18,358 nt of DNA from WJKP01 sp964531215 (GTDB lineage Bacteria; Patescibacteriota; Patescibacteriia; CAIXNZ01): assembly GCA_964531215.1 (NCBI GenBank), contig CAZHFK010000023.1, positions 1-18,358 on the forward strand, given 5' to 3'. A program made the translations under genes and the position numbers. Below are positions 7,944 to 15,316 of the stretch, one piece after another (positions within the stretch are counted from its first letter, which is position 1; the number at the start of each line of letters is the position of its first letter). The notes under the pieces are model-generated. The model made no database searches and had not been told where the DNA came from. It saw only the letters and a list, made by a program, of their open reading frames with translations.

Positions 7944-8426
7944 TTAAGGTTCTTCTGTCAAAAGCCCCAATTTGTAAGCTTCTTGGGCGGTTAATGTTTT
8001 TTCAGCTTCAAAGATTGGCAGTACTTCTTGTCAATCTTTTTGTGTGGCATCCGCAAGAATTTTTTGTAATCTAACTTCTTCTTGTTTCATTTCTTTTAGC
8101 TCTTTATTTAATTCAGATACCGTAAAAGTTTTAGCATAAGATCTTCGTAGTAAATGAAGCAGAAATAAAGAATTTTTTGCAGCTATTCTTTTTTACTGGT
8201 AGCTAGAATCAATAAAGCTGATGAAAAACAGCTGGAAAGGACTTCTACTGTCAAATTAATAGCACTACTGAAAATAAAGTTATAAAAACCGGCTGAAGCT
8301 AGCGGATTACCGCCCGAACTGTTAAGATATAAATGAATTTTTTTATAACCGATAAATTCATTGATTAATTAATCAATCGATTCATCATCAATATATTTAC
8401 CAAAATATATCTTTTATCTCTTTCAT
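7944..8426 (-). pseudogene. ClpP-like serine protease, degraded
   Basis: The - strand has an AAGGAGG ribosome binding site and an ATG at 8426, but the frame breaks after eight codons (MKEIKDIF) and resumes in another frame. Joining frames gives a recognisable ClpP/SppA-like protein of about 160 residues: IDDESID, then KKIHLYLNSSGGNP (the INSPGG-type oxyanion strand), a segment ending SSALLILAT around the expected catalytic Ser, NSLFLLH with the expected catalytic His, and a C-terminal LTAQEAYKLGLLTEEP, like the ClpP SAEEALEYGLID ending. Lesions: a frameshift near 8400, TAA at 8369-8371, a frameshift in the A/T run near 8190 leading to TAG at 8183-8185, and TGA at 8031-8033. The Gly usually found before the active-site Ser also seems replaced by Ser. 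Several independent lesions argue against a single sequencing error. Confidence 0.8.
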
Positions 8427-8462
8427 TAAAGTTCCTCCTTTTTTATCCAATTTAATATTATA

Positions 8463-8471
8463 TGTTATATT
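8463..8471 (+). promoter_or_regulatory. Extended -10 promoter for uvrC, possibly leaderless
   Basis: TGTTATATT is an extended -10 element (TATATT at 8466-8471) ending 6 bases before the uvrC ATG. Transcription would then begin at or within a base or two of the ATG. No Shine-Dalgarno sequence precedes uvrC, which fits a leaderless message. No clear -35 is seen. Confidence 0.45.
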
Positions 8472-8477
8472 AATATT

Positions 8478-10070
8478 ATGAATTTGTCAATAAAAAAATA
8501 CAAATTCCCCCACAAACCCGGCTGTTATTTGTACAAAGATAAAAACGGCCGAGTTATTTATGTTGGCAAGGCCAAAAATTTACAAAAAAGAATTTCTCAA
8601 TATTTTAAAAAAAATTTGGATGCCAAGACCAAATTTTTAGTCTCCAAAATTGCTGATGTGGAATTTATTACTACTGATAATGAAGTGGAATCTTTATTAT
8701 TGGAACAAAGCTTAATTCATCAGTATGATCCCCAATATAATATCAGTTTACGCGGTGATATTCGCTATGCCTATATTAAAATCACTGATGAAAAATTTCC
8801 ACGTCTTATTACTGCTCGTAAGATTACCAAAGACGGCCAATATTACGGGCCTTATACTGATGCGACTGCCAGACGTTTAATTTTAAATACTTTACGTAAT
8901 ATTTTTAAGTTGCGTAATTGCAATAAAATGCCTAAAAAAGTTTGTCTGCAGTATCATATTGATAAATGTTCAGGTCCTTGTGAAGGTTTGATTACTGAAG
9001 AGCGTTATAGGGCTAATGTAAAAAACGCCGAGCGATTATTAAAAGGAGAAATTAGTGGGATTTTAGCCGATTCAAATCGGCGTATGAAATCAGCATCAGC
9101 TCAACAACAATATGAATTGGCTAAAATTTATCGTGATCAGATTCAAGCCATAAAATTAATTAAAGAAAAACAAAAAATTGATGTACCCAAAAAATATGAC
9201 CAGGACGTAATTAACTGGTTGGTCTTGAATTCGCAAATTTATTTTCAAATTTTTAATATTGACCAGGGCGTAATCACTTCCCGGCATAAATTTAATTTTA
9301 AATATTATTCGGGTATAGTTGAGGATTTTATCAAACATTATTATTCAATTAATTTTATACCGCGTGAACTTATTTTACCGGAGAAATTAAGTGAACAAAA
9401 TTTGATTCAGAAATATTTACAGAAAATTAAAAATAAAAAATTTGGTTTTAAAATTTTACCCAAAGTTGATATTACTGTGCCATTGAAAGGCGATAAAATA
9501 AAACTGTTGCAATTGGTAAAAAATAATTTGGAGACTAATTTGGGGCTGGAGCCGGGGTTATTTGAATTAAAAAAATTTTTAAATTTAGAAAAAATTCCCA
9601 AAGTCATTGAATTTTTTGATGTTTCAACTTTACAGGGTAAATATAATGCCGGCGCTATGATTCAGATGGATAATGGTCGTTTTAATAAAAATCAGTATCG
9701 TAAATTTAAAATTCGCTGGAAAGATGCACAGGATGATACGGCTATGATTTATGAAATTGTTTTTCGGCGTTATTATCGTTTAAAAAAATCCGTCTCCGGC
9801 GGAGAAAAGAAAATTTTACCTGATTTAATCGTGATTGATGGTGGTCGCGGACAATTAAATTCAGCAATTAAAGCTTTGCAAGATTTAAAATTAGAGATTC
9901 CTATTTGTGCTTTGGCCAAACGTGAAGAGGAGATTTATTTGCCGCAAAAAGGTAAACCTTTGAATATTGATAATAAATCATTTAGTATGAAAATTTTAGT
10001 TCGCGGTCGGGATGAAGTGCATCGTTTTGTGATCAAGTATCATCGTGAGTTAAGAAAATTAAAAAAATAA
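8478..10070 (+). CDS. uvrC: UvrABC system protein C, lacking the helix-hairpin-helix domain
   Basis: This is the dual-incision nuclease of nucleotide excision repair. The GIY-YIG nuclease domain is at the N terminus (GCY 15-17, YVGKAKNL from 28), making the 3' incision. Cys148, Cys156, Cys164 and Cys168 match the four-cysteine Fe-S cluster site of UvrC. A UVR helix pair for UvrB contact lies around 195-230. The RNase H-like 5'-incision domain has FFDVSTLQG with Asp381, VIDGGRGQ with Asp454 and RDEVHRF with His515. The protein ends 15 residues later at 530, where most UvrC proteins continue with a helix-hairpin-helix DNA-binding domain of ~60 residues. A terminator follows directly, so this looks like a natural end. 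A short GC palindrome is embedded in-frame in a loop (SVSGGEK). The start matches the family; no ribosome binding site is seen. Confidence 0.96.
   Translation: MNLSIKKYKFPHKPGCYLYKDKNGRVIYVGKAKNLQKRISQYFKKNLDAKTKFLVSKIADVEFITTDNEVESLLLEQSLIHQYDPQYNISLRGDIRYAYIKITDEKFPRLITARKITKDGQYYGPYTDATARRLILNTLRNIFKLRNCNKMPKKVCLQYHIDKCSGPCEGLITEERYRANVKNAERLLKGEISGILADSNRRMKSASAQQQYELAKIYRDQIQAIKLIKEKQKIDVPKKYDQDVINWLVLNSQIYFQIFNIDQGVITSRHKFNFKYYSGIVEDFIKHYYSINFIPRELILPEKLSEQNLIQKYLQKIKNKKFGFKILPKVDITVPLKGDKIKLLQLVKNNLETNLGLEPGLFELKKFLNLEKIPKVIEFFDVSTLQGKYNAGAMIQMDNGRFNKNQYRKFKIRWKDAQDDTAMIYEIVFRRYYRLKKSVSGGEKKILPDLIVIDGGRGQLNSAIKALQDLKLEIPICALAKREEEIYLPQKGKPLNIDNKSFSMKILVRGRDEVHRFVIKYHRELRKLKK
9789..9803. 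repeat. Palindromic unit inside the uvrC coding sequence
   Basis: TCCGTC and GGCGGA pair around the loop TCC (one G-U pair on + RNA). It resembles the intergenic CCGCC...GGCGG palindromes and codes for a Ser/Gly-containing insert just before the conserved LPDLIVIDGG block, at a place where UvrC proteins tolerate length variation. The similarity is short, so this is tentative. Confidence 0.35.
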
Positions 10071-10080
10071 AAAATTTTTT

Positions 10081-10116
10081 AAAAAAAGAAGCTGCCGCAT
10101 TAAGCGGCAGCTTTTA
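10081..10116. terminator. Bidirectional intrinsic terminator after uvrC
   Basis: AAGCTGCCGC (10089-10098) and GCGGCAGCTT (10104-10113) form a perfect 10-bp stem with a 5-base loop. Seven A residues precede it and TTTT closes it, so it can stop both uvrC (+) and the convergent gene at 10123 (-). Confidence 0.9.
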
Positions 10117-10122
10117 ATGTTA

Positions 10123-10683
10123 TTAGAATTTTTTGCCTTGTTTTTGGGTTTTAAAAATCCAATAAGATATGGGTTCATTGTCTTTGCTGCGTTTGACCAG
10201 GTAGTTTTTGGCCTCCATTTGTTCAATAAGCGAGTCCGGATTATAACCCCAAACAGCCAGTTTTTGCTGGATTATTTTAAGATACTGAAACCGTAATTCT
10301 TTTTGTTCGCCAGCAAGGATATCACGGTCAGCGCTGATCCAAAGCCGACAAGCCATTTGTCTTAATTTTTTTGTCGGTAAAATAATCGTTGTTTTTTCTT
10401 GGTCACCGTTTAAAATTAGATAATAGCCGGGCGGTTCACTTAATTTGATTTTAAGATGGCCAGTGGTCAGCATTTTGGGCATGACCGTATTAGGATGATA
10501 GCCCAAGCTGCCCAGGTGTTCCTGGATCAAGACTTCTCGAATAAAGGGCTGGCGATCATCAGCAGTATATTCGTATTCAGCCAAATATAATAATTTTTCA
10601 ATAATTTCTTTAAAATAAGTATTTGCTTTTTCTAGAGATATTTGAGGCCCGTTATGACCTTGCTGGACTTTGCCCTGAACCAT
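10123..10683 (-). CDS. Hypothetical protein, 186 residues, two tandem domain copies
   Basis: I do not recognise a family. The protein is built from two similar units of ~70 residues, about 24-91 and 107-177. Each has a helical first half, then a matched block (LGSLGYHPNTVMPKM versus LAVWGYNPDSLIEQM), a GHLKIK / NYLVKR turn and a final aromatic strand (YYLIL / YWIF). The pattern of helices followed by a short hairpin resembles winged-helix domains, so nucleic acid binding is possible but unproven. ATG 10683 follows AAAGGAGGG by about 8 bases. The gene overlaps the end of a 58-codon gene upstream by 32 bases in another frame, so translation is probably coupled. It converges on uvrC and shares its terminator. 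Confidence 0.8.
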   Translation of the reverse strand: MVQGKVQQGHNGPQISLEKANTYFKEIIEKLLYLAEYEYTADDRQPFIREVLIQEHLGSLGYHPNTVMPKMLTTGHLKIKLSEPPGYYLILNGDQEKTTIILPTKKLRQMACRLWISADRDILAGEQKELRFQYLKIIQQKLAVWGYNPDSLIEQMEAKNYLVKRSKDNEPISYWIFKTQKQGKKF

Positions 10684-10828
10684 TGTTTAGCCCTCCTTTT
10701 TGTTTGAGTAGTTCAAAAAGAAAACTTTCTTCCGGCACAACTAGTTGCCCCCCGTTATTTAAAGGTAAAATTATTGATGTTGAGTCATCTATAATATAAT
10801 CAACTTTAAGCTTATTTGTGCTAGGCAT
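10652..10828 (-). CDS. Small hypothetical protein, 58 residues
   Basis: I do not recognise a family. The ATG at 10828 has a strong AAAGGAGG ribosome binding site 5 bases upstream, and 58 codons run to TAA at 10652-10654. The product is soluble and begins MPSTNKLKVDYIIDDS, with a strand-like middle (SIILPL, QLVVPEE) and a helix (SFLFELLKQK); strands arranged like this could form a small antitoxin- or transcription-factor-like fold, but that is speculation. The ribosome binding site and start of the 186-residue gene lie inside its 3' end (32-base overlap), so the two form an operon and are likely translationally coupled. Confidence 0.65.
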   Translation of the reverse strand: MPSTNKLKVDYIIDDSTSIILPLNNGGQLVVPEESFLFELLKQKGGLNNGSGQSPARS

Positions 10829-10879
10829 TATTCCTCCTTTTTGAATTTTTAAGGTTAATTTAAAATAACAAATCTCAAT

Positions 10880-10912
10880 AAAAAAGTCAACCCCAGTTAA
10901 GGGCTGACTTTT
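10880..10912 (-). terminator. Terminator of the Gld-type ABC cluster
   Basis: AAAAGTCA and CCC (10882-10893) pair with GGG and TGACTTTT (10901-10912) with one A/C mismatch and a 7-base loop. Read on the - strand it is followed by six T (10885-10880). It lies 10 bases after the stop codon of the DUF4340-like gene and closes that operon. Confidence 0.8.
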
Positions 10913-10922
10913 ATTTTTTAAA

Positions 10923-11516
10923 TTAATTATTGGGTTGCAGTTCCAATGGTATTGTTTCTGGTTTTGTGGTGTTATTTTCTTCGCTTGGCGGAGGTTGTTT
11001 CCAGTCAGGCTGATTAAGTAAAGCGGTTAAATTTTTATCAACCAATAAAACGTTATCAGAATCAATTTTTTTTATATAACTTTGAGTATGGGCCGGTCCT
11101 GGTTTGCCGATTAAAAGCTCAGTTATTAATTGTTCTTGCGGTTTAAAAAGTTTCAGCTTAATCGCGGTTTCCTGGCCTAGATTAAAATCAGCCAATTTAT
11201 CCGGCTTAGAAGAAATAATTGTACCTTTCTCAATATTAGTTAAAGCTTCAATTAAATTATTGATTAAATTTTGATTAGCAACAGCATTTTCAGCAGAAGC
11301 AACCAGCCATTGATTGTCTTGTTTGGTCAATACTGTTGTTTTATCATTTTGTTGAATTTCAATTTTTTGCAATTCAGTTAAGTCATTGTCTATTACTTTT
11401 TCGGTCGGTATTTGAGCCGCTTGTTTTTGCCAAGGATTTTGCCAAATAAAAAGTACAATAATTAAAATAATTAAAATCGTTAATAAAATTAAAGTTTTTT
11501 TTGTTTTGTCAGTCAT
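10923..11516 (-). CDS. DUF4340-like membrane-anchored protein of the Gld-type ABC system
   Basis: The 197-residue protein has one N-terminal membrane helix (about 8-25, LILLTILIILIIVLFIW) and an extracytoplasmic domain. The pattern KIEIQQNDKTTVLTKQDNQW followed by a helix (NLINNLIEALTNIEKG) and a strand-rich end matches the DUF4340 family as I know it, usually a last gene in GldA-GldF-GldG-type clusters. The C-terminal ~25 residues are Pro/Glu-rich and probably disordered. It starts 6 bases after the GldG-like gene and has no Shine-Dalgarno sequence, fitting translational coupling. It is the last gene of the operon; a terminator follows. Its biochemical role is unknown; it may bind an extracytoplasmic ligand or polymer with its GldG-like partner. 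The family call rests on pattern and context, not a profile search. Confidence 0.75.
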   Translation of the reverse strand: MTDKTKKTLILLTILIILIIVLFIWQNPWQKQAAQIPTEKVIDNDLTELQKIEIQQNDKTTVLTKQDNQWLVASAENAVANQNLINNLIEALTNIEKGTIISSKPDKLADFNLGQETAIKLKLFKPQEQLITELLIGKPGPAHTQSYIKKIDSDNVLLVDKNLTALLNQPDWKQPPPSEENNTTKPETIPLELQPNN

Positions 11517-11522
11517 AATATT

Positions 11523-13154
11523 TTAATTATTTCGTTTTCTTAAATAAAATTTTACCAAACCAATAATAATTATAATTAAAGGAATTATTATTATGTTTAA
11601 TACTTTGATAAAAGTTTTCCAGCCGTCACCAATATTTTTTAACGGTTTTTCTTGAATTGTTTTACTTCTGATATTGATCAAGTCAGAATCCAAAGTTAAA
11701 TAATCAACTGCATTTAAAAAGAAATTGCCATTGCTTGGAAATCGCTGTAAATAATTATCAGAAATAAAATCAGAATCAGCAATTACAATGATTTGCGATT
11801 GCTCAAGAGATTGAGTGATTATTTGCGAGTCCTCAATATTAAGTGAGGAGACAGGCATGGTTTCTTCACCGGCTTTGGTCGCTTCATCTAAAGGAATATC
11901 TTTACCGTCAAAAAAACTGCTGAATTTACCTTGACTCTCGGCAATTATAGGGATTTTTTTAGGGTTAGCAGGATTGAAATTTTGTTGTGGGTCCAAATTA
12001 AACGGCTTAGAGACGGTTCCGCCATTATCAGTGGTTGTAGCCAAAATTTTAGTTTTTAGACCTTCTTTTTCCGTAGTGTTCAATGAACTGACCCAGGGAA
12101 ATGAGATAGTTTGCAGTTTAGCCATGACCGGGTGTTCCAATAAAAAATTTTCCCGGATTAATTTTGGCCAAAAAGGATAAGGTAAATAAAATTGCATCAT
12201 ACCGGAAGAAAAGGCAACATTTTCATTTTCTGTATCAATAACCAAATCAGAATTAAGATTAATACCGTAATGATTTAATAATTCTTCCAAGCCGGTTTCT
12301 ATTTCCATTGTTTGTAAACCTGGAACAACATTGATTTGATCCAATAAAAATATAACTCGTCCGCCTTTCATGATAAATTGATCAATTTGATAAGTTTCTT
12401 TTTTGGTTAAAGCTTTTTGAGGGCCGGCAATTATTAAAGTATCAATATTTTCAATCGGTTGACCGTCACTGATATCCAGCGTGCTTACTTTATAATTTTT
12501 ATCCAAAGCCTCTTTGATTTTAGTATAATCATTTGTATTTGTTTGTTCTGGTGCGGCAAAGGGACTAGAACTAATACCATGTTCTTCGTGCCCGGTTAAA
12601 AAAGCGACTTTTTTGAGTTCATCGGCAATCAGTCTTTTTATTGCCGAAGTTAAATCATATTCTAAGTTTTGAGTGTTTTCAATGATAGGTATGATTTCTT
12701 TTTTATCTTGGTAAAGCAAAGCCATACCCAAATAACCTTTTTTGACTTTAAATTCGTCTTTTTCCACAATTTGCATTTCAACTGGTGGGATGCCCAGACT
12801 TTGTACTTTATTTTCAGTTTCAGGATCTTTAGCCGGGTCAATAAATTCTATATTTAAATTATTGGTAAAAGAACCATATTCAGCTAAAATATCTTTTACA
12901 TATTGTTCTACTCTGGCTAAATCAGGTGGTAGTTTTTGAGAAAAATAAACTTTGACAAATAAGGGATCGTCTAATTGTTCCAAGGTATTTTTGGTTGCAA
13001 AAGACAAGGAGTAACGGTTTTCTTCGGTCAGATCCAAACGAGCAAAATGATTAACAGAAATTAAATTAATAATAATCAAGATCGCTAAGATAATTAATAA
13101 AATAGCTATTGAATGACCAGAAAATAAGTTTTTACGATTTAGTATGTTTTTCAT
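11523..13154 (-). CDS. GldG-like ABC transporter auxiliary membrane protein
   Basis: This 543-residue protein has a membrane helix near each end (about 16-34 and 517-536) and a large extracytoplasmic region between. LDLTEENRYSLS, VKVYFSQKLPP and the FLTGHEEHG segment are typical of the GldG / ABC_transp_aux family (PF09822). IIVIADSDFISDNYL in the C-terminal half resembles the family's glutamine-amidotransferase-like fold, without visible catalytic residues. In Bacteroidetes GldG works with GldA and GldF and is needed for gliding; outside that group the clusters' function is unsettled. Here it follows the permease after 106 bases and precedes the DUF4340-like gene by 6. No Shine-Dalgarno sequence precedes ATG 13154. 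The length is near that of the family, and it appears intact. Confidence 0.85.
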   Translation of the reverse strand: MKNILNRKNLFSGHSIAILLIILAILIIINLISVNHFARLDLTEENRYSLSFATKNTLEQLDDPLFVKVYFSQKLPPDLARVEQYVKDILAEYGSFTNNLNIEFIDPAKDPETENKVQSLGIPPVEMQIVEKDEFKVKKGYLGMALLYQDKKEIIPIIENTQNLEYDLTSAIKRLIADELKKVAFLTGHEEHGISSSPFAAPEQTNTNDYTKIKEALDKNYKVSTLDISDGQPIENIDTLIIAGPQKALTKKETYQIDQFIMKGGRVIFLLDQINVVPGLQTMEIETGLEELLNHYGINLNSDLVIDTENENVAFSSGMMQFYLPYPFWPKLIRENFLLEHPVMAKLQTISFPWVSSLNTTEKEGLKTKILATTTDNGGTVSKPFNLDPQQNFNPANPKKIPIIAESQGKFSSFFDGKDIPLDEATKAGEETMPVSSLNIEDSQIITQSLEQSQIIVIADSDFISDNYLQRFPSNGNFFLNAVDYLTLDSDLINIRSKTIQEKPLKNIGDGWKTFIKVLNIIIIPLIIIIIGLVKFYLRKRNN

Positions 13155-13260
13155 AAGGGATATTTTATTTGTATATTAGGTTATTGGTAAGGTAATTATT
13201 TGTTTTATAATTTCTACAATTAACTAATAAACAAATCAACCAATATACCAATTAACCGGA
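13155..13260. other. Spacer inside the Gld-type operon with an imperfect inverted repeat
   Basis: GTATATT-A-GGTT near 13171 faces AACC-AATATAC near 13239-13249, and an ATTTGTTTTA stretch faces TAAACAAAT, with interruptions. It could form a long weak RNA hairpin between the permease and GldG-like genes. No T-run suggests termination; no clear promoter is visible. Confidence 0.3.
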
Positions 13261-13977
13261 TTATTTCCATTTACGATTTTCAATTTGGCGAGTATTTAAG
13301 TAAAGAAAAAAGCCAATAATTGAAAGATAATAAATTATATCACGACTGTCTAAAACTCCACGGCTGATACTGTTAAAATGAGCGCCCAAACCTAAAAATT
13401 GAAATAAACTGACCAAAGAATCAGGCAAAACATATAAAACCAAATTTTCACCAATAATAAAAGTAATAAAAGCTAGGGCAATAGAAAGAATAAAAGCGAT
13501 TATTTGATTATCGGTTAAACTGGAGACAAATAAACCAATAGCTAAAAAAGAAGAGCCTAAAAATAAAGCCCCCAAATAACTGGCAATAACTATACCCCAG
13601 TCCAATTGACCTAGAAATGAAATAGTGATATGAATTGAAAGTGAAGCAATTAAAGTAATGGTTAAAAATAAAAGACTGGCTAAGAATTTACCCAAAACAG
13701 CCTCATAGTCTTTAATCGGCCAAGTAAATAATAATTCGGTTGTATTTAATTTTTTTTCTTCAGCCCAGAGTCGCATAGTAATTGCCGGGATTAGAAAAAG
13801 AAAAATCCAAGGAATAAAAGTAAAATAAGTCCGCATATTGGCCTGATTTTGTAAAAAGAAATTCGTAAAAAATAACCAGTTGGCAATTACCAAAAAGATA
13901 CTGATAAAGATATAAGCCAGTGGTGAATTAAAATAATTTTTTAATTCTTTTACTATTATTGCTTTGATATGATTCAT
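13261..13977 (-). CDS. ABC-2 type permease (GldF-like)
   Basis: This 238-residue integral membrane protein has about six hydrophobic segments (roughly 20-42, 50-70, 92-116, 127-152, 156-178 and 205-228). The N terminus MNHIKAIIVKELKNYFNSPLAY begins with a cytoplasmic amphipathic helix typical of ABC-2 permeases, and MRLWAEEKKLNTTELLFTWPI matches the conserved cytoplasmic loop of the GldF / NosY-like group that contacts the ATPase. The start overlaps the ATPase stop by 4 bases (ATGA), the classic arrangement for a coupled transporter pair. The transported substrate is unknown. Length and topology agree with the family. Confidence 0.88.
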   Translation of the reverse strand: MNHIKAIIVKELKNYFNSPLAYIFISIFLVIANWLFFTNFFLQNQANMRTYFTFIPWIFLFLIPAITMRLWAEEKKLNTTELLFTWPIKDYEAVLGKFLASLLFLTITLIASLSIHITISFLGQLDWGIVIASYLGALFLGSSFLAIGLFVSSLTDNQIIAFILSIALAFITFIIGENLVLYVLPDSLVSLFQFLGLGAHFNSISRGVLDSRDIIYYLSIIGFFLYLNTRQIENRKWK

Positions 13978-14906
13978 ATTTTTTGGGTTAGATTAACAAA
14001 TATATCTTCCAAGCTTTTTTCTTGGCGGGAAATTTCATATAATTCCCAGCCGTTATTGATAATTAAATGGACTAATTTTTTTCTTAAATCTAAAGTTGAA
14101 TCAGTTTCTAATACGATATCAACCAAATTAGCTTCTTTTTTGGCACTGATAATCCTTTCAACTCCTTCGGTTTTTTTTAAGGTTTCAGTAATTTGTTCCA
14201 ATGGCCCCTCGATTTTTAAAAATATTTTTGTTTGACTGGTCGCTTGTTTTTTTAATTCATCAGGGGTGCCTGAAGCGACTATTTTACCTTGATTTATAAT
14301 CAAAACTCTATCACAAGTCGCTTCGACTTCTGATAAGACATGTGAAGATAAAATAACGGTTTTAGCTCGGCCGATTTTTTTGATCAAATCACGAATTTCA
14401 ATTCTTTGATTTGGATCAAGCCCCTCGGTCGGCTCGTCAAGAATTAAAATTTCCGGATCATGGATTAAAGCTTGAGCTAAACCTACTCTTTGCTTAAACC
14501 CTTTTGACAGCTTACCAATTACTTGGTTTTGTTTGCTTTTCAAATCACAGCTTTCAATGGCTTGGTTGACTTTTTCTTTTAATTCGTTTTTAGGAATATC
14601 ATGCATTTGGCCGGCGTATTGTAAATATTCTTTGACTTTCATTTCTTCATAAAGAGGATTATTTTCCGGCAAATAACCGATTTTTTGCTGAATCTTTATG
14701 GCGTCGTCAATAATATCAAGCCCGTCATATTTAATTTTTCCTAAGCTGGGATTAAAATAATTGGTTAAAATTCTTAAGGCCGTTGTTTTACCGGCGCCAT
14801 TCGGCCCCAGTAAACCAATAATTTCCCCCGGCTTGATTTCAAAGGAAATATTGTCTATAGCTGTAAAGCCTTCAAATTTTTTGGTTAAATTTTTAACTTG
14901 GATCAT
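13974..14906 (-). CDS. ABC-2 type transporter ATPase (GldA-like)
   Basis: This 310-residue cytoplasmic ATPase powers the permease encoded next to it. Walker A GPNGAGKTT is at 34-42, the Q-loop region reads GYLPENNPLYEEM (Glu81 where many ABC ATPases have Gln, a variant I know from this subgroup), the signature LSKGF is at 133-137, Walker B ILILDEP has Asp157 and Glu158, and the H-loop His is at 189 (SSHVLSE). A ~90-residue C-terminal extension follows, as in CcmA/GldA-type ATPases. The gene is first in a - strand operon ATPase-permease-GldG-DUF4340 with a promoter at 14998-14970. No Shine-Dalgarno sequence lies before the ATG. Confidence 0.93.
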   Translation of the reverse strand: MIQVKNLTKKFEGFTAIDNISFEIKPGEIIGLLGPNGAGKTTALRILTNYFNPSLGKIKYDGLDIIDDAIKIQQKIGYLPENNPLYEEMKVKEYLQYAGQMHDIPKNELKEKVNQAIESCDLKSKQNQVIGKLSKGFKQRVGLAQALIHDPEILILDEPTEGLDPNQRIEIRDLIKKIGRAKTVILSSHVLSEVEATCDRVLIINQGKIVASGTPDELKKQATSQTKIFLKIEGPLEQITETLKKTEGVERIISAKKEANLVDIVLETDSTLDLRKKLVHLIINNGWELYEISRQEKSLEDIFVNLTQKI

Positions 14907-14969
14907 ATTTTTTAGAGATTAAAAAAATACTATTAGTAATTTAATAATATTTTAATCATTATTTGTTAT

Positions 14970-14998
14970 ATTTTATCTTTTTTGCAAAATTTTGACAA
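14970..14998 (-). promoter_or_regulatory. Promoter of the Gld-type ABC operon
   Basis: Read on the - strand: TTGTCA (14998-14993), a 17-base spacer and TAAAAT (14975-14970), each one mismatch from consensus. It starts right after the stop of the zinc-ribbon gene and would give a leader of about 55 bases. Confidence 0.65.
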
Positions 14999-15005
14999 GG
15001 GTGTT

Positions 15006-15287
15006 TTAATCTTCATCTTTCACTTCCTCAACATTGGCCAGCTCTTCTTCCTCTTCTATTTTTTTCTGATCTTCCTGTGCGATTTCTGATAAAGTTTCGG
15101 TTGTTATTTCGGCTTTGATTAATTCTTCATCGCTTGTGTCTTCATCATTAGAGCCGCAACATTCGGCAGCGAATTTGCTCGAACCGCAATTGCATACTTT
15201 ATTTAATGTTTCATCGCAAGTCGGGCAAAGCCCCGGACCGTTTGATTCAAATCCGCAAAACGGACAAATAAATTTTTGTTCTACCAT
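15006..15287 (-). CDS. Small zinc-binding protein: zinc ribbon plus SEC-C-like motif, acidic tail
   Basis: The 93-residue protein opens with a CPFC...CPTC zinc ribbon (Cys8, 11, 21, 24). Immediately after comes CNCGSSKFAAECCG (Cys32, 34, 43, 44), which fits the SEC-C pattern CxCGS...CCG known from the SecA C terminus and several small metal-binding proteins. From residue 46 on the chain is very acidic (EEEEELANVEEVKDED at the end) and probably disordered. Two zinc sites are expected. The function is unknown; SEC-C motifs often mediate contact with SecB, ribosomes or nucleic acid. It begins 29 bases after the superoxide dismutase stop codon, so the two may be co-transcribed. No Shine-Dalgarno sequence is seen before the ATG. 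Confidence 0.8.
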   Translation of the reverse strand: MVEQKFICPFCGFESNGPGLCPTCDETLNKVCNCGSSKFAAECCGSNDEDTSDEELIKAEITTETLSEIAQEDQKKIEEEEELANVEEVKDED

Positions 15288-15316
15288 TTTAAATTTTACT
15301 TAATAGTTAATGATGA

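Noticed and set aside
8031..8033. TGA inside the ClpP-like frame as a recoded Trp or Gly codon (alternative genetic code)
   Set aside because: The same gene also has TAA, TAG and frameshifts, and no intact gene in the window uses TGA as sense. Ordinary decay explains it.
8361..8376. Palindrome TTGATTAATTAATCAA as an operator
   Set aside because: It lies inside the decayed ClpP-like coding region and contains one of its premature stops; an AT-rich chance palindrome is the simpler reading.
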